Positions 45,585 through 56,365 of a stretch of 64,000 bases of DNA are shown one piece after another. The stretch is taken from assembly GCF_040802235.1 (NCBI RefSeq), contig NC_133156.1:24509343-24573342 (forward strand), in the 5' to 3' direction. The DNA comes from Manis javanica (lineage: Eukaryota > Chordata > Mammalia > Pholidota > Manidae). Position 1 is the stretch's first letter. Each line of letters opens with the position of its first letter. The position numbers were made by a program, and so were the translations under genes. Below the pieces are notes generated by a model. That model saw only the letters and a list, made by a program, of their open reading frames with translations. It made no database searches and was not told the origin of the DNA.

Positions 45585-45893
45585 TATAAAGTATGGAAAT
45601 TTTCAAACATTTGTATTCTGATGCATGAAAACTTTGGAAAACAATGACAATAGACAAAGGTAAAAACAGTCTACATATAAGACCCAGCAGCAGCTCAATA
45701 AATGAGTTGCTGAAATTGTACAGAGAAGTTGAAGTCAAAGAAGTGGAAATTCCAGGAAATAAATAGCAGGAGAAAATTATATATTCACAATCTGATCTAG
45801 AAATAGCAATATCAGGATCTGAGTTTAATGTGATGTATCTACACCACAAGGGCAACTGGCTCTTACATAAATGCCATTCAAAGGGATCTTCTT
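45585..45893 (-). repeat. 3' flank of OR pseudogene 3 (paralogous to 31845-32112)
   Basis: Collinear similarity to the 3' flank of OR pseudogene 2, listed under that entry. Confidence 0.7.
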
Positions 45894-46284
45894 AAAGCCG
45901 GTTTTATGTATTTATCCTTGAGAGAGTAGATGAAGGGGTTTGCATGGGTGTGACCATAGTGTACATCACTGAGGCTGCCACACTTTAGTGTGACCTTTGG
46001 GTAGCAGCAGAGTCAAGTCACTCTCCCAACCTCATATGATAAAATGAGGAGAAACAGAGAGGTGAGATGCAGAGGTGTGAAAAGCTTTATACTCCCCTGA
46101 ACTGGTGAGATTCCACATCCAGAGGAAAACTGTCACAGAGTAAGTGTAAAGGATCCCTGCCAGGTGACCACCAGCCAGCAAACCCACCAGAAGTTAAATC
46201 AGTGTCAGAACAGCCAAGTGGGACCACCTGATTAAGTTCCCAGAAAAGGTGAAACAGCATAAATACATCAAAAGGATAACCCAC
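45894..46284 (-). pseudogene. Olfactory receptor pseudogene 3, C-terminal part (OR7-like)
   Basis: On the minus strand the open piece at 46293-46087 has FHLFWELNQVVPLGCSDTD, corresponding to [18 protein letters not shown]-type text. A shifted part then carries SVMYTMV-like, NPFIYSL-like and DINT-like codons near 45990-45900 (complement of 'agtgtacatcactgaggctg' and 'agagtagatgaaggggtttg'). It is heavily mutated. At 46285 it is cut by an old L1, and its continuation towards the N terminus resumes at 53735-53653. Confidence 0.85.
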
Positions 46285-47262
46285 CATGCCCACATCAGAT
46301 TTATTGAAGGGATGCTATAAATGGTACATTATACATAAATCAATCAATATGATATACCATAATAAAAAAGGGAAAGATAAAGACCATGTGATCATCTCAG
46401 TAGATGCTGAAAAAGCATTTCACAAAACCAAACAACCATTCATGATAAAAAAAACTCTCAACCAATGACTATAGAGAGAACATACCTCAATATAACAACA
46501 ACCATATATGGCCAACCCACAGATAACATCATACTTAATGGTGAGAAGCTGAAAGCATTTCCTCTAAGATCAAGGACAAGACAAAATGCCCACTTTCACC
46601 ATTTTTATTAACATAGTACTGGAGTTTCTATCCATGGCAATGAGGCAAGATAAAGACATAAAAACAACCAAACTGGTAAGGTAGAATGGTCACTCGTTGA
46701 AGATGATATGACACCATATATAGAAAACCATAATATTTCCACCATTAAGCAGTTATAACTAAACACTGGATTCAGCAAAGTTGCTGGATACAAAATCAAT
46801 ATACAGAAACATGTTGAATTCCTACAAAGTAACAATGAACTAGTAGAAAAATAAATCAGGAAAACAGTTCCATTTACAATTACATCAAAAAGAATAAAAT
46901 ACCTCAGAAGAAACCTAACCAAGCAGGTGAAAGAGCTGTACTCTGAAAATGATAAAACAATGATAAAATAAATTGAAGAAGACACAAATAAATGGAATTC
47001 TACCAAGTGTTCATGGATAGAAGAATTAATACTTTCAAAATGGCCATCTTGCCCAAACCAATCAACAGATTCAGTGCAATTCCTCTCAAAATACTGATGG
47101 CATCTATCAGTGAACTAGAGCAATTAATCTCAAAATTACATTGACCATTAAAAACTTCCAAGTAGTAAATGTGAACTTGAGAAAGAAGAAAAAAGCTGGA
47201 GGGATCATAGTCCTGAATATAAAGTATAATTGCTACAAAGTTACAGTAATAAAAAACAGTTT
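46285..47262 (+). mobile_element. Old L1 ORF2 fragment, left part
   Basis: A plus-strand L1 that enters within RT ('gatttattgaagggatgc'), with [15 protein letters not shown] at about 46387-46430. It continues through an altered 'ctaagatcaaggacaagac' RT motif and 'gataccaca' (about 46700) to 'tgctacaaagttacagtaataaaaaac'. More diverged than L1-A to L1-E. Interrupted by L1-D at 47263; the remainder is at 52966-53650. Confidence 0.85.
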
Positions 47263-48075
47263 GGGGGGCAGAGCCAAGATGGCGGTGTGAGTAGGACAGT
47301 GGGAATCTCCTCCCAAAAACATATATTTTTGAAAATACAACATATAAAACTATCCTAAAAGAGAGACCAGAAGACACAGGACAACAGCCAGATTACATCC
47401 ACACCTGAAAGAACCCAGTGCCTGGTGAAAGTGTAAGATACAAGCCGCAGCCCAGCAGGACCCGAGCGTCCCTCACGCCAGGTCCCAGCAGGAGGAGAGG
47501 AGTCAGAGCGGGGAGGGAGAGGGAGCCCAGGACTGCTAAATACCAGTCCTAGCCATCCGCACCATAGCACAGACACAGTGCATGCATGGGGTGCTGGAAA
47601 CTAGGGAAGCAGGACAGTAAGACCTCTGTGCTGGTCCTGAAGTCAGCACCCCTGGGACAAAGAAAAGCTAGTGCATTTTGAAAGCCTTAAAGGGACAGGG
47701 ACCCCACAGCTGGATGGAAGCATCCCAGGTCACAGTCCAGCAGTTGGAAATTACAGGGAAATCCAGGTGCACTTACCCCTGCGCAACAGCTCTGAGACCC
47801 CTCACAGAGGTAAACAGCCAAACAGCCCCCTGTCCATTACCCCTCCGGGGCCCCACCATAGCAAAGCAGCAGCCTGAGGCTGGTCACACCCACAGCAAGG
47901 GACCTTCCTCCATACCGGCTGGGAAAGATACAGACCCAATCTACAAGCAATTGCCCAACATAAGCCACTAGGGATCACAGTTGTCCCAGTAAAGAAAGGC
48001 CAGGAGACAAGTGGAAAGAGACTTGACTCTCCCAGCTGACAGATGTGTCAATAGCCCACCACTGCACCTATCAAC

Positions 48076-48933
48076 ATGAAAAGGCAAAAAAATTTGATCC
48101 AGACAAGACTAACCCAGACAGCTTCAACATCTTCTACATCTTCCCCTGAGAAGGAACCTGGGGAGATAGATTTAACCAGTCTTCCTGAAAAAGAATTCAA
48201 AACAAAAGTCATAACCATCCTGATGGACTTGCAGAGAAATATGCAAGAACTAAGGAGGGAGAATACAGAAACAACAAGCTCTGCAAGGACTTCAAAACAG
48301 AATGGATGAGATGCAAGAGACCATTAATGGACTAGAAAACAGAGAACAGGAACGCAGAGAGGCTGATGCACAGAAAGATAAAAGGATCTCCAGGAATGAA
48401 AGAATTCTAAGAGAGCTCAGTGACCAATCTAAACGGAACAATATCCACATTATAGGGGTACCAGAGGAAGAAGAGAGAGAAAAAAGGATAGAAAATGTCT
48501 TTGAAGAAATAATTGCTGAAAAGTTCCCCAAACTAGGGGAGGAAATGACCTCTCAGACCACAGAGGTACACAGAACTCCCATGACAAGGGATCCAAGGAG
48601 GGCAACACAAAGACACATAATAATTAAAATGGCAAAGATGAAAGACAAGGACAAAGTATTAAAGGCAGCCAGTGAGAAAAAATGGTCACCTACAAAGGAA
48701 AACCCATCAGGCTATCATCAGACTTCTCAACAGAAACCCTACAGGCCAGAAGAGAATGGCATGATATACTTAATGCAATGAAACAGAAGGGCCTCGAACC
48801 AAGACTACTGTATCCAGCACGATTATCATTTAAATATGAAGGAGGGATTAAACAATTCCCAGACAAGAAAAAGTTGAGGGAATTTGCCTCCCACAAAGCA
48901 ACTTTACAGGGCATCTTACAGGGAGTGCTCTAG
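48076..48933 (+). pseudogene. L1-D ORF1, frameshifted
   Basis: Starts MKRQKNLIQTRLTQTAS in an ATG context that is intact. The coiled coil (DLQRNMQELRRENTE) is shortened and shifts at about 48300. The next segment has MDEMQETINGLENREQERRE and HIIGVPEEEEREKRIE, then shifts near 48680 into PIRLSSDFSTETLQARREWH, ending LQGILQGVL at 48933. Two indels; not functional. Confidence 0.9.
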
Positions 48934-49127
48934 ATGGGAGCACTTCTAAAAAGAGCACAGAACAAAACATCCAACATATGAAGAAGGGAGGAGGAGGAAT
49001 AAGAGGGAGAGAAATAAAGAATCATCACAACGTGTTTATAATAGCTCAACAAGTGAGTTAAGTTAGACAGTAAGATAGTAAAGAAGCTAACCTTGAACCT
49101 TTGGTAACCACAAACTTAAAGCCTCCA

Positions 49128-52100
49128 ATGGCAATAAGAACATACCTTTCAATAATCACCCTAAATGTAAATGGACTGAATGCACAAATCAAAAGACACA
49201 GAGTAATAGAATGGATAAAAAAGCAAGACCCATCCATATGCTGCTTACAAGAGACTCACCTCAAACCCAAAAACATGCACAGACTTAAAGTCAAGGGATG
49301 GAAAAAGATATTTCATGCAAACAACAGAGAGAAAAAAGCAGGTGTTACAATACTAGTATCAGACAAAATAGACTTCAAAATAAAGAAAGTAACAAAAGAT
49401 AAAGAAGGACATTACATAATGATAAAGAGCTCAGTCCAACAAGAGGATATAAACATTATAATTATATATTCACCCAATACAGGAGCACCAACATATGTGA
49501 AAAAAACACTAACAGAATGAATTCAGGAAATAGAATGCAATGATTTCATTCTAGGTGACTTCAACACACCACTCGCTCCAAAGGACAGATCCACCAGACA
49601 GAAAATAAGTAAGGACACAGAGGCACTGAACAACACACTAGAACAGATGGACCTAATAGACATCTACAGAACTCTACATCCATAAGCAACAGGTTACACA
49701 TTCTTCTCAATTGCACATGGAACATTCTCCAGAATAGACCACATACTAGGCCACAAAAAGAGCCTCAGTAAATTCAAAAAGATCGAAATCCTACCAACCA
49801 ACTTTTGAGACCACAAAGGTATAAAACTAGAAAAAAAAACTATACAAAGAAACCAAAAAGGCTCACAAACACATGGAGGCTTAACAACATTCTCCTAAAT
49901 AATCAATGGATCAGTGACAAAATTAAAATGGTGATCCAGCAGTATATGGAAATAAACGACAACAACAACACAAAGCCCCAACTACTGTGGGATACAGCAA
50001 AAGCAGTCTTAGGAGGAAAGTATATAGCAATTCAGGCATATTTAATGAAGGAAGAACAATCTCAAATGAATGGTCTAATGTCACAATTATCGAAATTGGA
50101 AAAATAAGAACAAATGAGGCCTAAGGTTAGCAGAAGGAGGGACATAATAAAGATCAGAGAAGAAATAAGTGAAATTGAGAAGAATAAAACAAAGCAAAAA
50201 TCAATGAAAGCAAGAGCTGGTTCTTTGAGAAAATAAACAAAATAGATAAGCCTCTAGCCAGACTTATTAAGAGGAAAAGAGAGTCAACACACATCCACAG
50301 AATAAGAAACGAGAAAGGAAAAATCATGACGGAACCCACAGAAATACAAAGGATTATTAGAGAGTACTATGAAAACCTATATGCTAACAAGCTGGAAACA
50401 TAGGAGAAATGGACTACTTCCTAGAAAAATACAACGGTTCAAGACTGACCCAGAAAGAAACAGAAAATCAAAACAGGCTAATTACCAGCAACGAAATTGA
50501 ATCACTAATCAAAACACTACCCAAGAACAAAACCCCCGGCCAGATGGATTTACCTCGGAATTTTATCAGACATACAGAGAAGTCATAACACCCATTCTCC
50601 TTAAAGTTTTCCAAAAAATGGAAGAGGAGGGAATACTCCCAAACTCATTCTATGGAGCCAACATCATCCTAATACCAAAACCAGGCAAACACCCCACCAA
50701 AAAAGAAAACTACAGACCAATATCCCTGATGAACGTAGATGCAAAAATACTCAACAAAATATTAGCAAACCGAATTCAAAAATACATCAAGAGGAACATA
50801 CACCATGACCAAGTGGGATTCATCCCAGGGTTGCAAGGATGGTACAACTTTCAAAAATCCATCAACATCATAGACCACATGAACAAAAATGGGCATAGAG
50901 GTCGAGTACCTCAACATAATAAAGGCCATATATGATAAATCCACAGCTAACATCATACTGAACAGCGAGAGGCTGAAAGCTTTTCCTCTGAGATCGGAAA
51001 CAAGACATGGATGCCCACTCTCCCCACTGTGATTCAACATACTACTGGAGGTCCTAGCCACGGCAATCAGACAAAACAAAGAAATACAAGGCATCCCAAT
51101 TGGTAAAGAAAAAGTTAAACTGTCACTATTTGCAGATGACATGATATTGTACATAAAAAACTCTAAAGACTCCACTCCGAAACTATTAGAGCTATTATTG
51201 GAATTCAGCAAAGTTGCAGGATACAAAATAACACACAGAAATCTGTGACTTTCCTATACACTAACAATAAACTAATAGAAAGAGAAATCAGGAAGACAAT
51301 TCCATTCACAATAGCATCAAAAAGAATAAAATACCTAAGAATAAACCTAACCAAGGAAGCGAAAGACCTATACCCTGAAAACTATGACACTCTTAAGAGA
51401 AATTAAAGAGGTCATTAACAAATGGAAACTCATCCTATGCTCCTGGCTAGGAAGAATTAATATCGTCAAAATGGCCATCCTGCCCAAAGCAATATACAGA
51501 TTCGATGCAATCCCTAGCAAATTATCAACAACATTCTTCAATGAACTGGAACAAATAGTTCAAAAATTAATATGGAAACACCGAAGACCCCAAATAGCTA
51601 AAGCAATCCTGAGGAGGAAGAATAAAGTGGGGGGCATCTCACTCCCCAAATTCTGCTCTACTACAAAGCCACAGTAATCAAGACAATTTGGCACTGGCAC
51701 AAGAACAGAGCCACAGACAAATGGAACAGAATAGAGACTCCAAACATTAACCCAAACATGTATGGTCAACTAATATTCGATAAAGGGGCCATGGACATCC
51801 AATGGGGAAATGACAGTCTCTTCAACAGGTAGTGCTGGCAAAACTGGACAGCTGCATGTAAGAGAATGAAACGGGATCACTGTCTAACCCCATACACAAA
51901 AGTAAATTTGAAATGGATCAAAGACTTGAATGTAAGTCATGAAACCATAAAACTCTTAGAAAAAAACATAGGCAAAAATGTCTTAGACATAAACATGAGT
52001 GACCTCTTCTTGAACATATCTCCCCGGCGAGGGAAACAAAAGCAAAAATGAACAAATGGGACTACATCAAGCTGAAAAGGACAACATCAATAGAAGAAAA

Positions 52101-52836
52101 AGGTATCCTACAATATGGGAGAATATATTCATAAGAGACAGATCCCATAAAGGGTTGACATCCAAAATATATAAAGAGCTCACACACCTCAAAGAACAAA
52201 AAGCAAATAATCCAATTAAAAAATGGGCAGAGGAACTGAACAAACAGTTCTCCACAGAAGAAATTCAGATGGCCAAAAGACTCATAAAAAGATGTTCCAC
52301 GTCGGTAGTTATGAGAGAAATGCAAATTAAAACCACAATAAGATATCACCTCACACCAGTAAGGATGGCTACCATCCAAAACACAAACAACAATTGTTGG
52401 CAAGGTTGTGGAGAGAGGGGTGCCCTCCAACACTACTGGTGGGAATGTAAATCAGTTCAACCATTGTGGAGAGCAGTTTTGAGGTTCCTTGAAAAGCTCA
52501 AAATAGACATACCATTTGATCCAGGAACTCCACCTCTATGAATTTACCCTAAGAATGCAGCAGCCCAGTTTGAAACAGACAGATGCACCCCTATGTTTAT
52601 CACAGCACTATTTACAGTAGCCAAGAAATTTAAACAGCCTCAATGTCCATCAGTAGATGAATGGATAAAGAAGCTGTGGTACATATATACACAATGCAAT
52701 ATTATTCAGCCATAAGAAGAAAACAAATCCTACCATTTGCAACAACATGGTGCAGCTAGAGGGTATTATGCTCAGTGAAATAAGATAGGCAGAGAAAGAC
52801 AAATACCAAATGATTTCACTCATATGTGGGGTATAA
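49128..52836 (+). pseudogene. L1-D ORF2 with a deleted RT catalytic motif
   Basis: Starts MAIRTYLSIITLNVNGLNA. The endonuclease is open to 49520 (stop after KKTLTE). RT begins at about 50618 ([29 protein letters not shown]). Near 50885 'catgaacaaaaatgggcatagagg' jumps from the HHMNKK region to the GIEGKYLN region. About 100 bp are missing, including the block with the first catalytic Asp ([11 protein letters not shown] in the other copies). [11 protein letters not shown] remains at about 51132-51162, and the knuckle [18 protein letters not shown] at about 52395, where the usual H-x4-C spacing survives. The stop is at 52834-52836. Confidence 0.9.
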
Positions 52837-52965
52837 GAACAAAGAAAAGCTGAAGGAACAAAACAACAGCAGAATCACAGAACCCAAGAATGGACTAACA
52901 GTTACCAAAGGGAAAGGACTGGGAATAATGGGAGGGAGGGAGGGGATAGGGGTGTGGTAAAAGAA

Positions 52966-53652
52966 AAAAAATGGGAAGAGGATAAGAGAAAGTTTTTCGA
53001 AGAAGACATATAGATATCAATAAGCACATGAAAAGAACCTCCTCTCACTATGCATTGAGGAAATGCAAATCAAACCTACACTGAGATATCACCTCACAGC
53101 ACTTAGAATATCCTCTATCTAAAAGACAAAAAAAAAAGGTGAGGATGAGGTGGAACGGGAAATCTCCTACACTTTTGGTGGGAAATTGGTGAGCCATTAT
53201 GGAAAGGAGTATGGAATTTCACCCAAAAGCTCAAAATAGAAATACCAAATGAACCAGTAATTCAACTTCAATGAATGTAAATGAAGAAAACAAAATTTGA
53301 TTCAAAACGTTATTTGAAACCCTATGTTTTTACCACATTATTTATGATAGACAACATGGAAGCAACCAAAGTAACCATCAATAGATGAATGGATGGAGAA
53401 GATGCAGCACATGAACACAATGGAATATATTATTCGTCCACGAAAAAGAAATCCTGCCTTTTGAAACGACATGGGTGGACCTACAGGGTCCATTCTGTAA
53501 TGAAATAAGCCAGGCAGAGAAAGAAAAATACCATATGATTTCATTTATATGTGAAGTCTAAAAACCAAATGAGAAAAAAATGAACAAAATAAGAGTGAGA
53601 AGTGACTGGTGGTTACCATGAGGGAGGAGGGGTTGGGGTTGGTGGGTGGAAT
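52966..53652 (+). mobile_element. Old L1 ORF2 end and 3' UTR, right part
   Basis: Resumes at 'aatgggaagaggataagag' (the region before the last ORF2 third) with 'gatatcacctcacagcac', 'tgaatggatggagaagatgc' and 'gactggtggttaccatgagg'. About 500 bp of ORF2 between this and 47262 are absent. It ends where OR pseudogene 3 resumes. Confidence 0.82.
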
Positions 53653-53735
53653 TCAAAGTGTTCACGGTCTAAATGACCAGAACCAGGAGCCTAAGGAGCT
53701 GAGGGGTTTCATGATGACTGTGCAGTACAGGGGTG
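53653..53735 (-). pseudogene. Olfactory receptor pseudogene 3, middle part
   Basis: The complement reads 'ctgtactgcacagtcatcatgaaaccc' followed by 'ctcctggttctggtcat', matching the TVIMNP...LLVLVSWI region between TM3 and TM4 of the other two pseudogenes (plus-strand match 32640-32575). The N-terminal half is not present beyond it. Confidence 0.75.
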
Positions 53736-54019
53736 GCCTATCATGTGATTGAAGTTATAACTTTTGTGGAGGGGCATGGCACATCCTTCCAAATTCTCTT
53801 GATAATCTGAAAGGGAACCCCAGTGGATGGAATCTCAATGGAAACTTTACTCCATTTATAAATGTAGGTTAATCTTCCTACTTACTCTTATATACATATA
53901 TGACACTTCACTCTCTTCCCAGTTGCAAAATATATCTCTCACAATGGTGTGGAGTGAGTGACTGACCTATGTGTGCTCTAGATCTGACCTCAGTTATGTA
54001 CCACTAGAATTTTTAATTC
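53736..54019. other. Unassigned intergenic DNA
   Basis: Nothing recognised; no remnant of the OR N-terminal half. Confidence 0.4.
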
Positions 54020-54160
54020 TAATTTACTGGAGTATAATCATGTCTAATAAACTACACATATTTAAAATCTGTAATTGCCTGAGTTAAAGGAGTCATAGAA
54101 AAATTAGGAGCGCATAATACATGGATACATTTGTTTCTAAAGAGAGAAGGTGCAGAATAA

Positions 54161-54176
54161 TGTCTAACTACTTTTT
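54161..54176 (+). repeat. Target-site duplication of L1-F, left copy
   Basis: tgtctaactacttttt, repeated exactly at 54550-54565. Confidence 0.9.
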
Positions 54177-54549
54177 TTGTTATCATTAATCTACAATAAC
54201 ATGAACAACATTATGTTTACTAGGCTCTCCCCTTCACCAAGTCCACCCAACAATCCCCTTTACAGTCACTGTCCATCAGCATAGTAAGATGCTATAGAAT
54301 CACTACTTGTCTTCTCTGTGTTGCACAGCCCTCCCCGTGCCCCCTCCACATTATACATGCTAATCGTAATGCCCCCTTTCTCTTTTCCCTGTCCTTATCC
54401 CTCCCTTCACACCCATCCTCCCCAGTCCCTTTCCCTTTGGTAACTGTTAGTCCATTCTTGGGTTCTGTAATTCTGCTGTTTTGTTCCTTCAGTTTTCCTT
54501 TGTTTTTATACTTCACATATGAGTGAAATCATTTGGTACTTGTCTTTCT
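54177..54549 (-). mobile_element. L1-F: short 5'-truncated L1
   Basis: Only the L1 3' UTR and the last ORF2 codons (minus strand, 'gtaccaaatgatttcactcat' at 54538-54518) to 'gattaatgataac' and poly(A). The sequence resembles L1-C and L1-E 3' ends closely, so it belongs to the younger subfamily. An exact 16-bp target-site duplication flanks it. Confidence 0.92.
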
Positions 54550-54565
54550 TGTCTAACTACTTTTT
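54550..54565 (+). repeat. Target-site duplication of L1-F, right copy
   Basis: Exact repeat of 54161-54176. Confidence 0.9.
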
Positions 54566-54780
54566 AATGTGATTCTTAAAGATGTAACCTACCTGGGCAT
54601 CAGTCTCCTAATTTCTGAAGGTGATGTGGGATGATAAAGATTGTTTCAGGTGGATGTTGTAAGGAATGAATGAAATGCTAGACATACTTTGTTTAGTGCA
54701 ATGAAAACATTCCAGAGAAAAGAGTGGGTATTTTTTCATGTATGCATGAATGCTTGTATACATGTTTTTTCAAATAACCA

Positions 54781-54782
54781 CA

Positions 54783-54841
<59 letters not shown>

Positions 54842-54842
54842 G
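54781..54842 (+). repeat. (CA)n(TA)n microsatellite
   Basis: About 22 CA dinucleotides followed by eight TA dinucleotides. The open frame across it is artefactual. Confidence 0.97.
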
Positions 54843-55235
54843 CATTACACAAATTCATCTATAGTTCCATCTGTTTCATTGAAAGAAACATTGAAAGAAT
54901 TTTGGAGAGGATAAAAATGAAAAGAATGAACATTTAAAGACATAAAATAGAATATAGAAATTTTGACCATGAAGATTTAAAGTTGAATGAGTGACCTTAA
55001 TTTTAATAATGATTATTTTCCTATTTTAATGTCTCAAAAGCTTCAAAGTCAGAACCACATTTACATTTACGCAGTGAGAAATTCTTTCTCATCAGTGCTA
55101 CCAAACAGCTCCAAATTAACTCTAACTTATTCTATTCAAGTGGGATTTCAAGCCATAATGTGTTGCCCCAGGTGCTAACTGAATGATTTGAGAGCTTTAA
55201 ACGCAGTTACTGCAACCAATATTTTATAGGATAAG

Positions 55236-55685
55236 TGTATTAGATTCCTATTGCTGATAAAACAAATTAGCACAGTAATGATTTAAATAACATTCTATCT
55301 TATAATTCTAAAAGTCAGAAGCCTGAAATGGTTCTTAATGGCCTAAAATCAAGATGTATACAGGGCCTCTATCCTTCTGGAAGCCCCACAGGAGAATGCA
55401 TCCCATCTCCTGCTCCAGTCTGCAGGAACCACAGGCAGTCCTCGGCTCATGGACCTTCCTCCACTTTCAGTGCCAGCCAGGACAGCATCTTCAATCATCC
55501 TCTCTCATGCACATTTAGAGCATCAGTGTGATTACACAGTGATAACCCAGACTAATCTCAAGATAAATGACTAACAACTTGATCCCATCTCCTATCTTAA
55601 TTACTCTAGTAAACAAACATATTCAACATTTCTTGGGATTAGAACATGGATATCTTTTGGAGGCCCTAATTCTATTTACTGCACA
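55236..55685 (-). mobile_element. MLT1-like MaLR LTR, copy 2
   Basis: Paralogue of 13880-14361, with 'tgtattagattcctattgctg', 'taattctaaaagtcagaagcc' and 'gatatcttttggagg'. More internally deleted than copy 1. Confidence 0.55.
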
Positions 55686-56041
55686 GTGTTTTCCCAATGG
55701 AAATTACTTGATGTCACTCAAGTGCCATTGCATTTTTAAAGAAGTGAACAAAAAAGTTATCACCTACTATAAAGGAGGGAAAAGCTTTTATTTCAAAATT
55801 ACATACATGGAAGATCCTTGCTTAAGACATAAATCTACTCACACCTGACACTAAACACAGGACACAGCCTTACTCTCAAATTATGACCCACAGGCCAGGA
55901 CCTGCAGCATCATTACCACCTGGGAGCTTGTTAGAAATGCAGAGACCTGGGGTCCCTGAGGGCCTGATGAATCAGATCTTGCATTTCAACTATAAAACCA
56001 TCTGATTTGTAGGAAGTTAGAGAAGTGGTGGCCTAGAATAA

Positions 56042-56186
56042 GTTTTCTCATCCACTCTCTGTTGATATTTTGGGGTGGGATCCTTCTTTGTGTTGGCTGT
56101 CCTCTGCGCAGTAGCTGCTGCCAGGCATTCCTTCAGACATGTCCAAATATGTCCAGGGGAAAAGCACTCTGGCTGAGAAACTCTCT
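56042..56186 (-). mobile_element. MER5A-like hAT relic, copy 3
   Basis: Paralogue of 14712-14850: 'tgttgatattttggggtggga', 'ggctgtcctctgcgcagtag', 'gacatgtccaaatatgtccag' and 'ctggctgagaaactct'. Confidence 0.6.
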
Positions 56187-56365
56187 GCCAGAGTTTAAGA
56201 ACTGGGAGCATCCTGACAGATTACAGTCAAGACTCTATCCTTTACTTGCTTTATATCTATGAGCAGGACAATAAGCCCCTCTGAGCTTCATTTCTAAAAA
56301 TGAGAATGTAGCTCATAAAGTTACTACCGCATAGAAATACACTTTTGTAAAAATTAAATTTGACA

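Larger units (their letters stand above)
47263..52965 (+). mobile_element. L1-D: near full-length L1 nested in an old L1
   Basis: Starts GGGGGGCAGAGCCAAGATGG at 47263. It has an 800-bp 5' UTR with one monomer-like region ('agccttaaagggacaggg' at 47682), ORF1 (48076-48933) and ORF2 (49128-52836). The 3' UTR breaks off in its G-rich part near 52960, without the terminal 150-200 bp or poly(A). No target-site duplication was found, as expected if a later deletion removed the 3' end together with neighbouring old-L1 sequence. Confidence 0.9.
54020..56365 (+). repeat. Segmental duplication, copy 2 (empty site for L1-A)
   Basis: Collinear with 4190-4711 plus 13598-15011. At 54957-54995 'gaaattttga' passes through a single diverged target site into 'gtgaccttaattttaataatg' with no L1 in between. 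It contains a private L1-F insertion and a microsatellite, so each copy acquired its own elements after duplication. Confidence 0.75.

Noticed and set aside
54781-54842. His/Thr-repeat protein segment
   Set aside because: A dinucleotide microsatellite.
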